From Debaryomyces hansenii CBS767 (taxonomy: Eukaryota > Ascomycota > Pichiomycetes > Serinales > Debaryomycetaceae), in the NCBI RefSeq assembly GCF_000006445.2, contig NC_006045.2, positions 744,001 to 808,000 on the forward strand: a stretch of 64,000 bases of DNA. Direction: 5' to 3'. Positions within the stretch are counted from its first letter, which is position 1, and each line of letters begins with the position of its first letter. A model generated the notes under the pieces. That model was given only the letters and a program-made list of their open reading frames with translations, was not told where the DNA came from and made no database searches. The position numbers and the translations under genes are program-made. Below are positions 38,440 through 47,492 of the stretch, one piece after another.

Positions 38440-40809
38440 ATGATACTCCTTATTGATTCATATGATTCGTTCACAAATAACCTTTCGCAGTTGATTATTG
38501 ATAACACCGGTAAGGAAGTAATAACAATTCACAATGACACATTCAAACCAAATGAATATGAATTCTTCATGGAAGTATATATACCGATGTTTGATTATAT
38601 CGTTATAGGGCCAGGTCCAGGACATCCATCAAATATTGAAGATGTTGGTATTGTAAGGTGGATATTACATTATTTCGGCGAAAGAGAACCAGAAAAGGCT
38701 ATTCCGGTATTGGGAATCTGTTTGGGGTTTCAATGCTTATGCTTCGAATTTGGTAATGAGGTTAAAAAACTTGAAAAAGTTAGGCATGGTCAAATATATG
38801 ATGTTCATCCTATAGCCCATAGCAGCGGTAATGACTTATATCCAAGTGCAGATGGGAACAATGATCCAAAGGCCGCATTTCCTAGTGTAAGGTATCATTC
38901 ATTATACGTTGATATTGATTCTCTTAGCGATGATATAATACCGTTAGCCTATTGTTATGAACAAAATGAGGAAGATAACGGTCACTCCATGGTATTAATG
39001 GCTGCCAAGCACAAAAGTTTGCCTTTTTATGGTGTCCAATATCATCCAGAATCCATTTGTTCTTCAAAAGGTAATGAGTTGATTATCGACTTTGACCGAA
39101 TTGCAACAAATTATAATGCAGTTCTGAGGCCAAATGTTTCGATTACTAGAGAGGGTGATAAACAAAAGGGTCTTCTTAATGAATTAATAAATAAGCGTGC
39201 ATTACATGAGACACTGTTATTAAAAGGTGATAAACTATTATATACTGGAAATGAAATTCCAAGTATTCACTTCAAGAAAATCGCCATTCCATCGCAAGAT
39301 ATGGTCACCCCTGTTGATATTTGCGAATATTTGCATGAGAAAGAGTCTAATTTTTTCCTTTTAAACTCCGCTTCAGTCCCTGGTGAGTGGTCAATAATTG
39401 GGATCCCCATAGAAGGACAGTCAGAAATTATAACGCATTCTGTTGATGCAATTCAAGAAGTAACTATACAAAAATATAAATCTTCGTTTAATGAGACCTT
39501 GCACTTGGAAACGTCAGAAAAGGTGTGGAATCTAATTGGTGATAGAATGAAAACCTCATATATACCTAGAACTGTTATTAATGAGTCTCTCAAGGATATA
39601 CCCTCTAGAGAAGCTCCGTTCTTTGGAGGATTTATTGGCCTTATATCTTATGAAGAAGGACAGCATATAGGAATCGAAAAGCTAGAACTGCTTTGTAATT
39701 CACCAACTCCAGATGTCAAGTTAATCTTTATTGAAAGATTCATGTTATATGATCATATTAATAATGAGTGGTTTATTGGGTCAATCAACCTGAAAGCCGA
39801 TGATAGTAATTGGTGTGACCAATTATCTGAAGAACTCGAGAATGTGCACAAGGTGGGAAAATTACGATTAGATATCAATAAAGTATCGGAAAGTGTCAAA
39901 AACTTATGCAAAGACTTGGACAAAACTGAAATTGACTTTGATTTTCCATCTCACGAAATATACAAAAAGCAATTTGAATTATGTCAAGAATATCTTCACT
40001 CAGGAAATTCGTATGAGTTGTGCCTTACTACACAACTGAAAATAACATTGCCGTCCTATATTAAGCCATGGGATATCTATAAGGTGTTGACTTTACGTAA
40101 AAACCCGTCTCCTTTCTCGTGTTTCATGCAATTCGAAGATATTGTCCTTGTTTCGTCTTCTCCAGAGAGATTTTTGTCATGGAAAGACGATGAACAAAAG
40201 AATAAGATGATTGAACTAAGACCCATTAAGGGAACCGTCAAGAGAACCCCTGAGGTGGATTTGAAAATGGCCAGCGAAATCTTGAAGACCCCAAAAGAGA
40301 TGGGCGAAAACCTAATGATTGTGGATTTGATCAGACATGATTTGCATCAATTCATTGACAACGTAACTGTCTCCCAGTTAATGGCAGTCGAAGAATACAA
40401 GACTGTTTACCAATTGGTAAGTGTTATTCAAGGTGTGTTGAAACAAAATGAATACCATGGTATAGATATTTTGCACCATTCATTACCACCCGGCTCCATG
40501 ACTGGCGCACCAAAAAAGAGATCCGTCGAATTATTGCAAGCCATCGAAACTTTACAACCGAACAGTAATTCCGGTGGTAGAAGAGGTATTTACAGTGGAG
40601 TGTCTGGTTATTGGTCTGTAACTGATGATTCCGATTGGTCTGTGGTTATTCGCTCTGTCTATCATTATGTAGATGACAAAGAGAACCAAAAAGACAAAAC
40701 TATCTGGAGAATTGGAGCCGGTGGAGCGATCACTGTTTTGAGCGATCCAGAAGGAGAATGGGAAGAGATGAAGTTGAAGCTATCCAGTGCTTTGCAAGCC
40801 TTCAAATAA
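38440..40809 (+). CDS. ABZ1: Aminodeoxychorismate (PABA) synthase
   Basis: 789-residue bifunctional enzyme that makes 4-amino-4-deoxychorismate from chorismate and glutamine for folate synthesis; the ADC lyase step is a separate gene. The N-terminal glutamine amidotransferase class I domain (residues 1 to about 230) has the nucleophile Cys94 in GICLGFQ and the His202/Glu204 dyad in YHPES. The chorismate-binding domain occupies about residues 510-789, with RPIKGTVKR, the EI..PKEMGENLMIVDLIRHD block, PPGSMTGAPK and RRGIYSGVSGYW. Length is close to S. cerevisiae Abz1 (787 aa). The gene sits between USO1 and PAT1, all on the plus strand. Confidence 0.95.
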   Translation: MILLIDSYDSFTNNLSQLIIDNTGKEVITIHNDTFKPNEYEFFMEVYIPMFDYIVIGPGPGHPSNIEDVGIVRWILHYFGEREPEKAIPVLGICLGFQCLCFEFGNEVKKLEKVRHGQIYDVHPIAHSSGNDLYPSADGNNDPKAAFPSVRYHSLYVDIDSLSDDIIPLAYCYEQNEEDNGHSMVLMAAKHKSLPFYGVQYHPESICSSKGNELIIDFDRIATNYNAVLRPNVSITREGDKQKGLLNELINKRALHETLLLKGDKLLYTGNEIPSIHFKKIAIPSQDMVTPVDICEYLHEKESNFFLLNSASVPGEWSIIGIPIEGQSEIITHSVDAIQEVTIQKYKSSFNETLHLETSEKVWNLIGDRMKTSYIPRTVINESLKDIPSREAPFFGGFIGLISYEEGQHIGIEKLELLCNSPTPDVKLIFIERFMLYDHINNEWFIGSINLKADDSNWCDQLSEELENVHKVGKLRLDINKVSESVKNLCKDLDKTEIDFDFPSHEIYKKQFELCQEYLHSGNSYELCLTTQLKITLPSYIKPWDIYKVLTLRKNPSPFSCFMQFEDIVLVSSSPERFLSWKDDEQKNKMIELRPIKGTVKRTPEVDLKMASEILKTPKEMGENLMIVDLIRHDLHQFIDNVTVSQLMAVEEYKTVYQLVSVIQGVLKQNEYHGIDILHHSLPPGSMTGAPKKRSVELLQAIETLQPNSNSGGRRGIYSGVSGYWSVTDDSDWSVVIRSVYHYVDDKENQKDKTIWRIGAGGAITVLSDPEGEWEEMKLKLSSALQAFK

Positions 40810-40857
40810 ACATGTAAATAGTATATAGATTGATAATATAATGCTTGTATATGAAGT

Positions 40858-40863
40858 CACGTG
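40858..40863. promoter_or_regulatory. CACGTG E-box upstream of PAT1
   Basis: CACGTG in the context TCACGTGC, about 100 bp upstream of the PAT1 ATG and 49 bp after the ABZ1 stop. It fits the Cbf1 core and is the same octamer as at 1754-1761 (reverse). A poly-T run follows at about 40873-40883. Confidence 0.45.
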
Positions 40864-40960
40864 CGGTTCGTCTTTTTTTTTTTCTCGTTCAATCGGTCGA
40901 CAAAATTCATCTAATTTAAAGCAATAGACATTAATTTCATCCAACACAAGCAATATAAAC

Positions 40961-43501
40961 ATGTCATTCTTTGGATTTGATCCTAGTGTGCCTCCACATG
41001 CTCAGTCGAGGGATAATGTGACAGAAAGTTATGATTTCCAGGATACATATGATGGATTAGGAGATGAGTTAGAAGAAGGCGACGACGCTTTCAATAACGA
41101 AACATTCGGTGGTGAAGAAGTAAGAAAAGATTTCAATTTTGCCGGAGCAGGGAATAATAATCCAGCTGCGGTTCCGCAGCCTCAAAGACCAGGGATTAGT
41201 TATGCTGATGCAGTTTCCCATTCCAATGATGATGAGTTCATGCAAGATTTATGGGGCACATCCAATGCTCCACAGGGTCAACAAAACGCTCAACAGCCAT
41301 CTGAAGGACAATTACAAGGAGCTCCAGAAAAGAAGATTTTATCTTTAGAAGAAATTGAAGCTCAATTGACCTCTATTGATCAATCTCAGCAACTCCCACC
41401 ACAACCTCAATTTGTGGTACCAGGGATGATGCCTCCAAATCAATTTGGTGGTTACATGTTGCCTCCCGGAGGATTTATGCCACCACCAGGTCAATACGGA
41501 CAATTTCAAGGTGCACCTTTAGGTTCTCAACAATTACCTCCGCAGCCAATTCAACCTTCTGGTCAACAAATCCCACCTCATCCTCAGGCACAACCTCTCC
41601 AACCTCAACCTCAACCACCTCAGCAGGCTGTTCCAAAGCAAGGATTACAATCCCAACAGGTTCCTCCCCCACCAATTGAGCAACGTAGAGTTTCGAAGGT
41701 CGATCTCTCGCATTTCCCAGTTTTGGGTTCAAAAGGGGGTGAAACCTATCCAGCTCAAGGGCAACAGCAACCACACCAACCACACCAACAGCCTCAACAA
41801 CAACAACAACAACAATTTGCTAATATTCAGCAGCGCCAACAACAACATCATCACCAACAACAACAACACCACCACCACCAACAACAACAACAACAACAGC
41901 AACAACAACAGTTCTCCCAATCCCCAATTCAACAACAGGCTCAACAACAAGCTCAGCAATCTGACTTGACCCCAGAACAACAAGCCAAATTAGCTAAAAG
42001 ACATGATAAAGTCGCTCGTATTATGAAGTACTCAGGTATTATGAACCCTAAGGATAAAGACTTTGTAACTCGTTTCCAGTTATCTCAAATTGTTACTGAA
42101 GATCCTTATAATGAAGATTTTTATGCCCAGGTTTTCAAAGTTGTCCATCCAAAGGTCAATAGCAATCCTATGCAACAAAACACTCAACAACATAATTCAA
42201 TCGCCCAAGCTTATTTGGAACAAAGTGGCCACAGATTGGGAGGCCGTTATAAGAGAGCTGATGTAGCATTGCAAAGAATGCAACAACAAGTTCAGAAAGC
42301 TGTCACTGTTGCCAAGGAAAGACCTAAGCTTACTCAATATGCAAGAGAAGGTGCTTTAGGTAAGATATCTTTTGGTAATGGTAAGAAGCCAAGACAACAG
42401 TTAGAAATTTTCAGCAAGGCTGCCCAAAGAGAAATTGAAAAGAAGGAGGCAGAAGGAAAGAAGGAAGGATCTGAATCTACTATAGCTGACTCAGATGTAA
42501 CATCTGCTGATAAGGTTACTCCAGCTTCTAAGAAAGCAAGATCTCCATCCATTTCAGCACCATCTAAACCTATCAAGAAATATTCTAAGAAGGATATTAT
42601 GAGTATATTAGAAAATATTATTTCGAAGCTTATGAATGTTGAAAGTGAATCAAGATTGACTAGTGATGTTGACACAACTGACTTATGGGAATCATTACAT
42701 ATATTAGATCAACCTTCTTCATCTGGTGATGATGAATTAGAAGTCAATCCTTTTATACAATGTTTGAATCATAATAAAACTTTAAAAATCTTGCCAAGAT
42801 TATTTAAGTTCTTATCTAGAGAGCAGATCTTGACCATAGTTACATTGATAATGTCGAATTTGGAAAACTTGTCTGTTATCAAGCTTGGTTCCTATACAAC
42901 CTATCCTGATAAGAAAGTCTCAGATTCAATTTTAAAATTAGTGGAAGCATATTCATTAACGTTTTCTAAGGTTTTGATGAATGCAGCACAGGATTTCAAA
43001 TTCAATGAAATTATTGGTTTGTTAGTCATCTTGATTGAACATAATAATGTTTCATTTGTGTCCACTACTAAGATCGGGTTATCAATTTTAACAACCTTAT
43101 TGTCTCGTGCAGAATTGATAAGAGGTGAAGGCGTCATATCAGCAACTGATTTGTCGGAATGGTCATCTTGTTACGATGAGTTATTCACTTCGTTAGAATC
43201 TCGTATAGCTGCAATTTTCCCACCACACCCAGAAGATGTCGACGATGGTTCATCAAGAGAGAATTATGTCTGGCAATTCTTAGCTACCTTATCGTTAGGT
43301 GGAAAGTTGAGTCACCAAAGAATAATTGTTGATGAAGTTAGAGACGAGATTTTCGGTGTCATGAATAGAGCAAAAGCTATTGATAATTCTGACTTAGCAA
43401 ACTTATATAAGAAGCAAAACTTATTGAACAATTTGAATATGTATTTGGTTGTTATGGGATTGGTTGCAGATGAAAATGAAATCAAAGAATTGCAAAGCTG
43501 A
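40961..43501 (+). CDS. PAT1: mRNA decapping activator Pat1
   Basis: 846-residue Pat1, which bridges Dhh1, Lsm1-7 and the decapping enzyme in P-bodies and promotes decapping and translational repression. The N-terminus starts MSFFGFDPS, with an acidic YDGLGDELEEGDDAFNNETFG segment typical of Pat1. A Pro/Gln-rich middle contains a long Gln/His tract (about residues 262-335). A conserved block with KVARIMKYSGIMNPKDKDF and the KRADVALQRMQQQV helix follows (about residues 345-450), and the helical C-terminal PatC domain (about 540-846) binds Lsm1-7 and Dcp2. Length is near S. cerevisiae Pat1 (796 aa). Confidence 0.94.
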   Translation: MSFFGFDPSVPPHAQSRDNVTESYDFQDTYDGLGDELEEGDDAFNNETFGGEEVRKDFNFAGAGNNNPAAVPQPQRPGISYADAVSHSNDDEFMQDLWGTSNAPQGQQNAQQPSEGQLQGAPEKKILSLEEIEAQLTSIDQSQQLPPQPQFVVPGMMPPNQFGGYMLPPGGFMPPPGQYGQFQGAPLGSQQLPPQPIQPSGQQIPPHPQAQPLQPQPQPPQQAVPKQGLQSQQVPPPPIEQRRVSKVDLSHFPVLGSKGGETYPAQGQQQPHQPHQQPQQQQQQQFANIQQRQQQHHHQQQQHHHHQQQQQQQQQQQFSQSPIQQQAQQQAQQSDLTPEQQAKLAKRHDKVARIMKYSGIMNPKDKDFVTRFQLSQIVTEDPYNEDFYAQVFKVVHPKVNSNPMQQNTQQHNSIAQAYLEQSGHRLGGRYKRADVALQRMQQQVQKAVTVAKERPKLTQYAREGALGKISFGNGKKPRQQLEIFSKAAQREIEKKEAEGKKEGSESTIADSDVTSADKVTPASKKARSPSISAPSKPIKKYSKKDIMSILENIISKLMNVESESRLTSDVDTTDLWESLHILDQPSSSGDDELEVNPFIQCLNHNKTLKILPRLFKFLSREQILTIVTLIMSNLENLSVIKLGSYTTYPDKKVSDSILKLVEAYSLTFSKVLMNAAQDFKFNEIIGLLVILIEHNNVSFVSTTKIGLSILTTLLSRAELIRGEGVISATDLSEWSSCYDELFTSLESRIAAIFPPHPEDVDDGSSRENYVWQFLATLSLGGKLSHQRIIVDEVRDEIFGVMNRAKAIDNSDLANLYKKQNLLNNLNMYLVVMGLVADENEIKELQS
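41755..41960 (+). repeat. CAA/CAG/CAC tract coding Gln/His in PAT1
   Basis: Low-complexity run of CAA, CAG and CAC/CAT codons giving alternating poly-Gln and poly-His. It produces long spurious ORFs on the other frames and strand. Likely length-variable between strains. Confidence 0.9.
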
Positions 43502-44062
43502 TTTTATATATTTAGTGCCAACATTATAAGTTTTTTTAATATTTGATTGTTCTCAGCTTATATATTAGGATAAATAATCATCTTCCTGGGTTCATTTCAT
43601 CATCCTAGTTCCAATTTATTGATATTTTATTGTTGTTGTATTCTATAGATTAGGTAACATTGATCGTATATGACCAGTATATACGTATATTCATAATATA
43701 TATATATATATTTTTAGGGACTACGCAAGCATGAGATATTCCATTAAACTGCTTCCTAAGTTCAGTAATTCAAAGGTGATTCTAAAATTAGTGAATTATT
43801 TCTATTCATTTAATATATAAAAAACCAGAAATTTGAAAATGATGCGAAATATTTTAAAAAGGTTGAAAAGTAATTTGTTTGAAGAATTATAATTAATGTT
43901 ATTTATATAAAATTTTCCATTTCGTGATTAGCTTGTGATTAAATTAAGTATTCAATAATATACATTATGCGAAAACCATCAACTTAAAGGAAAAGGGGAT
44001 AAAACGAATTAAAGAATCTATAAGTTGTTAATTAGTTAATTAATTTCTTGATGAAATCAGCT
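43502..44062. other. AT-rich convergent intergenic region
   Basis: 561 bp between the PAT1 stop and the stop of the unknown minus-strand gene. Very AT-rich, with a TA run at about 43695-43710. It should hold both 3' ends; no gene seen. Confidence 0.6.
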
Positions 44063-45619
44063 TCAGGCATGTATCATCAGAGAAGAATTTGAAAAATCTG
44101 GAGTGGTTAAATGAGAATCGAAAGACGTAATAGAATTGTGTGCTTTCATTGCTGATTTACTAGATCCAAAAACTTTCTTCAAGTGAGCGAAGTCTATTTC
44201 TGCTTTATCGTCATTCAAAGTATTATGGGTCAAAGCATAATACGCATCCTTTCTTTGCTTCTTCTTTGTATTTTTCAAAGCTTCCCTATCCAAACCGGTA
44301 CAAAAGATGCCTTCCGGAGTAGAATGATTTATTGTGGGAGCTATTGGAAAAGTTCTATCTCTTACAAAGTTATTCGTTGGTGTCTTATAACCCATTGTAG
44401 ATAAAAATGGAGATGAATGTTCTTCTTTAGTTATAATTGGACAATCCCGAGGTTTATTTGATTCGCTATTATTATAAGGAATGCCTGGTTCAGATCCAAC
44501 TGATATATCAATTGGAATAAATTTATGCCTCATTTTCTTTATTTGTGAAGATGCAATCTTCAGATTGGGTTTCATTTGTTTACCAGTTAGTAACTTGTTT
44601 ATGTTCCTTTCTTGTTGTAACAAATCCTTTAGATAGTTGATTTCTCTTTCATGTTTGCTGATAATTAGCTTGTGTTCCTGAACCAACATTGCCATTTCAT
44701 TTTTATATATATCATGACTATCAACTTCAAAGTTGCCTTTCGCAAGGTACATGCTTTCATGATGTATACGAGTATCCTTGTCATTACTAGGTGCTAGATT
44801 AATTTTATCGAAATTTAAATCATCTGGAGGATTATTTGGAACAACTTTCAAGTCAAGAATAGGTCTTATCGGAGATGCCGGTTTATATGTTGAAGAAGAT
44901 GACCCACGGAAAATAGGAGACCTGGAGACGAGTTTTACATTCAACTTATTTGCTGGAGTTTTAAACACTTCAATGTTAGCATCATTTATTGATCCAGTAT
45001 CAATATACTGGTCATTCTTCACGAAATCCAAGGCATTGTAGTTTTCTGTGTCATTTTGTTTTGACAGTATAAATGAATGCTTTGAAGTACTATGGGATAT
45101 GGCGTCGTCTTCAAACATTAGGGAATTAGCTTTCTCAAAAATACTTGAGCCAGCACTAGGTGTTTCATTTTCCTTGGTACTATCCTTCGATCTCTGCTTT
45201 GTATCTAAAGCATGTTCAGTGATGTTTTCCAATTCGACAGTTGAACATTCAATGCTTTCTTCGTAGCGTAATTTTTTTTCTCTTTGTTCACTTGACATCT
45301 CTGATGTTCTCTCTATATAAGTGCAAATCTCGCTAACATCATCACTATATGGTGAGAGTATTTCATCAATACCATATTCATCACCACCAACTGCTTTACC
45401 GCTGTTTTTGAGTTCAAAATTTTCCATTTCATCTTCAGTATATATTCTTCTTATCGTTATAGGCTGCTTTCTTATTGACATATTTGATTTCTTACGCAGA
45501 AGACTGAATGAAGCCAACCTTCCAAAATAGCTGGGGGATTTTTTTAAGGGCTTGTTTGTTTCCTCTTTTATGGAGTTACTAGGACCACCTCGCCGCGATA
45601 GTATGTGACTGAGAGCCAT
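44063..45619 (-). CDS. Unrecognised coiled-coil protein
   Basis: 518-residue protein that I cannot assign to a family. It is Ser/Asn/Lys-rich and mostly predicted disordered. The N-terminus is basic (LSHILSRRGG, then KSPSYFGRLASFSLLRKKSN). The only ordered-looking part is a coiled coil of about residues 305-345 (MAMLVQEHKLIISKHEREI, then NYLKDLLQQERNINKLL). Several Ser-Pro/Thr-Pro sites (for example KTPAN, RSPIF, ASPIR, KTPTN) suggest CDK or MAPK phosphorylation, so a cytoskeletal or cell-cycle role is conceivable but not shown. A (TTC)n tract precedes the start on the coding strand. Start is the first ATG. Confidence 0.75.
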   Translation of the reverse strand: MALSHILSRRGGPSNSIKEETNKPLKKSPSYFGRLASFSLLRKKSNMSIRKQPITIRRIYTEDEMENFELKNSGKAVGGDEYGIDEILSPYSDDVSEICTYIERTSEMSSEQREKKLRYEESIECSTVELENITEHALDTKQRSKDSTKENETPSAGSSIFEKANSLMFEDDAISHSTSKHSFILSKQNDTENYNALDFVKNDQYIDTGSINDANIEVFKTPANKLNVKLVSRSPIFRGSSSSTYKPASPIRPILDLKVVPNNPPDDLNFDKINLAPSNDKDTRIHHESMYLAKGNFEVDSHDIYKNEMAMLVQEHKLIISKHEREINYLKDLLQQERNINKLLTGKQMKPNLKIASSQIKKMRHKFIPIDISVGSEPGIPYNNSESNKPRDCPIITKEEHSSPFLSTMGYKTPTNNFVRDRTFPIAPTINHSTPEGIFCTGLDREALKNTKKKQRKDAYYALTHNTLNDDKAEIDFAHLKKVFGSSKSAMKAHNSITSFDSHLTTPDFSNSSLMIHA

Positions 45620-45663
45620 ATTAACAATCTTTGACCACTGGATTACGTTATATTCGGTTTAAG

Positions 45664-45688
45664 GAGAAGAAGAAGAAGAAGAAGAAGT
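45664..45688. repeat. (GAA)n trinucleotide repeat
   Basis: About seven GAA units, about 45 bp upstream of the unknown gene, read as (TTC)n in its likely 5' leader. A pyrimidine tract of this sort is common in yeast promoters. Confidence 0.85.
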
Positions 45689-47004
45689 AAATGAATAAGA
45701 TATATAGAAGTTAAGTGAAGCCAGGGAAATAACAGTTTACACTGATACATCTTTTTTGGGTAACTGGTTAAAATTACTTAGTTAGTAAATAATTAACTTG
45801 CATACAGCCTGCAAGTAATACATAAAATGCTTAACAATACGTGCCCCGGGTACTGTATTTCCGATAAAAGATGGCAGTAAATACAACTGAGATCATTCAG
45901 GAAGTGTGCACTGCGAACCCGACTTGGCTTTGAATCTGGTTTGATCAACAATAGAGAGTCCATAAACCTTTCCACCTTGCTTTCTACGAAAAGACTACAC
46001 GTAATATCTACAAGATGGCTATCTCGAGAAAGCATCCAATTGAAGCTGTTGAGCTGAGATAACACGAATTTACATAATGGTAACGTCTGTATGCCTAAGC
46101 TCGAAACATGCTATTAGGAGTCAACTTATAGGAAATATTATGACTCTTCAATTGCTGCAATAGTATTGTTTATGTTTTGTCTAAATCGAGTAATTGTGCT
46201 GCGTTCGAGGATATTCGGTCTTTTTTTCATTTCTCGCGCATTGTGGCACATAGTGAAAGATTATGGGTTTAGAGAATTTACGCTAGATAATATGTTAGGG
46301 AAACTTAGTGGGGACAAAGGCATGAGATATCAGAAGATCCTGTTCCTTCACGCATGAATTGATATGTTTTACATGCTATTGGAGTAGCATTAGTATATAT
46401 ATCAAAAGTATGACTAGAATTCAGAGCCACGATGGTTTTTCCTTTGTTTGCCTGACATTCTTGGTCATCCCGGAACTAGCTTGTTTTGGTTCTTGTAATC
46501 TAATTTGACGTACATGTACATTATCTTTTATCTGGTATTGGCGATAGAGGAGATGCTGATGAGTTTGAGTTGAGAATGCGTCCACCTGGGAAAGAATACC
46601 CTCCCTGCGTCGATTGTATTCATCAATTATCTATTTTCATCCTACAAACAACGTGCGCCCTGTTGATATCCAATGGCGTATAGAATCAGAAACAGAAACA
46701 CGTCTGTTACATGTAGATATGTAGACAATAGTATATGGTTTAGTATTCAAACAATAACAACACGCACTAATAATTCGCTTCTCCATAACTCCAAAATATT
46801 TGGCTTGGAGTTAAACGATTAGGAAACCAATATTTGCAATCCGTAGTACCCGCTTGTATTTAGTAGATTATTCATTCATAAGAATTCATTTACCCAGTCT
46901 AATCAATGTATTCGATCCAAAATAGAAAATTCTATTTTTCATTAATTGGGTACTTGTTCTGAATCTCTCTAAATTCACTAATAACTACATAGCTATTTTC
47001 CCCT

Positions 47005-47037
47005 TATAATTCTCCCCATATAATTCTCCCCATATAA
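47005..47037. repeat. 14-bp tandem repeat upstream of ZAP1
   Basis: TATAATTCTCCCCA at 47005-47018 and 47019-47032, followed by TATAA of a third copy. Directly upstream lies CCCCT (47000-47004), a stress-response-element core. It lies about 460 bp upstream of the ZAP1 ATG. Confidence 0.8.
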
Positions 47038-47492
47038 GCCACTTGTAGCCCTAAAAGTATCTATAACAAACTACAGACTCAGACTCGTTAAGGACCATGT
47101 TTCTCTCTTATACAATAGTGCGTTCGAAGCCAAGTAGAAAGGTACAATTTCAGGTAGAAGCAGGGTGGTGTAGAGATGTCAAGATAGTCAACCTGCACCT
47201 CAGACCAAAAAATCTCGCTATTCACCTGATATGCGATATGCCTATTAAATCATAACTACCAGGGTCATTGCAACCTTTTTTTATGGTTCCTAATGAATGG
47301 ATATAATTTAGTAAGACAAAGACGAAGAAGAAGTTAGAGTCGAAGCTACTAGTCAGTTATATGGAATAATAATCGAGAGTTTTTCACTATCTTGACTTAA
47401 ATTTTATCAAAGCACCCAGCACTTGATCTATTCGACATAAAGTTAACCAGTTCTTAACATTTATACAGATAGATTTTTGAAAATATTGACAG

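Larger units (their letters stand above)
45620..47492. other. 1.9-kb gene-poor gap upstream of ZAP1
   Basis: Divergent gap between the unknown gene and ZAP1. A hand count over 45841-46620 gives 307 G+C of 780 (about 39%), above the usual intergenic level here. No ORF over 90 codons starts with ATG; no zinc-response element of the form ACCTTNAAGGT was found by eye; no tRNA. It contains a 14-bp tandem repeat at 47005-47037. A long regulatory region or a non-coding transcript are both possible. Confidence 0.55.

Noticed and set aside
40414..40420. GGTAAGT, a possible donor or U1-like complement
   Set aside because: Inside the intact ABZ1 coding frame.
41475..41983. ORFs overlapping the PAT1 Gln/His tract in other frames
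   Set aside because: Arise from the CAA/CAC repeat read as Asn, Leu or Val runs.
45905..45925. Minus-strand GGGTTCGC resembling a tRNA T-arm
   Set aside because: T-loop consensus fails (no GA at the required positions), and no cloverleaf could be drawn.
45793..46065. 90-codon minus-strand ORF
   Set aside because: Begins with GTG rather than ATG; no family resemblance; probably chance in a GC-elevated stretch.
46666..46720. TGTTG-start resembling an LTR end
   Set aside because: No matching CAACA end, no target-site duplication and no element-derived ORF nearby.
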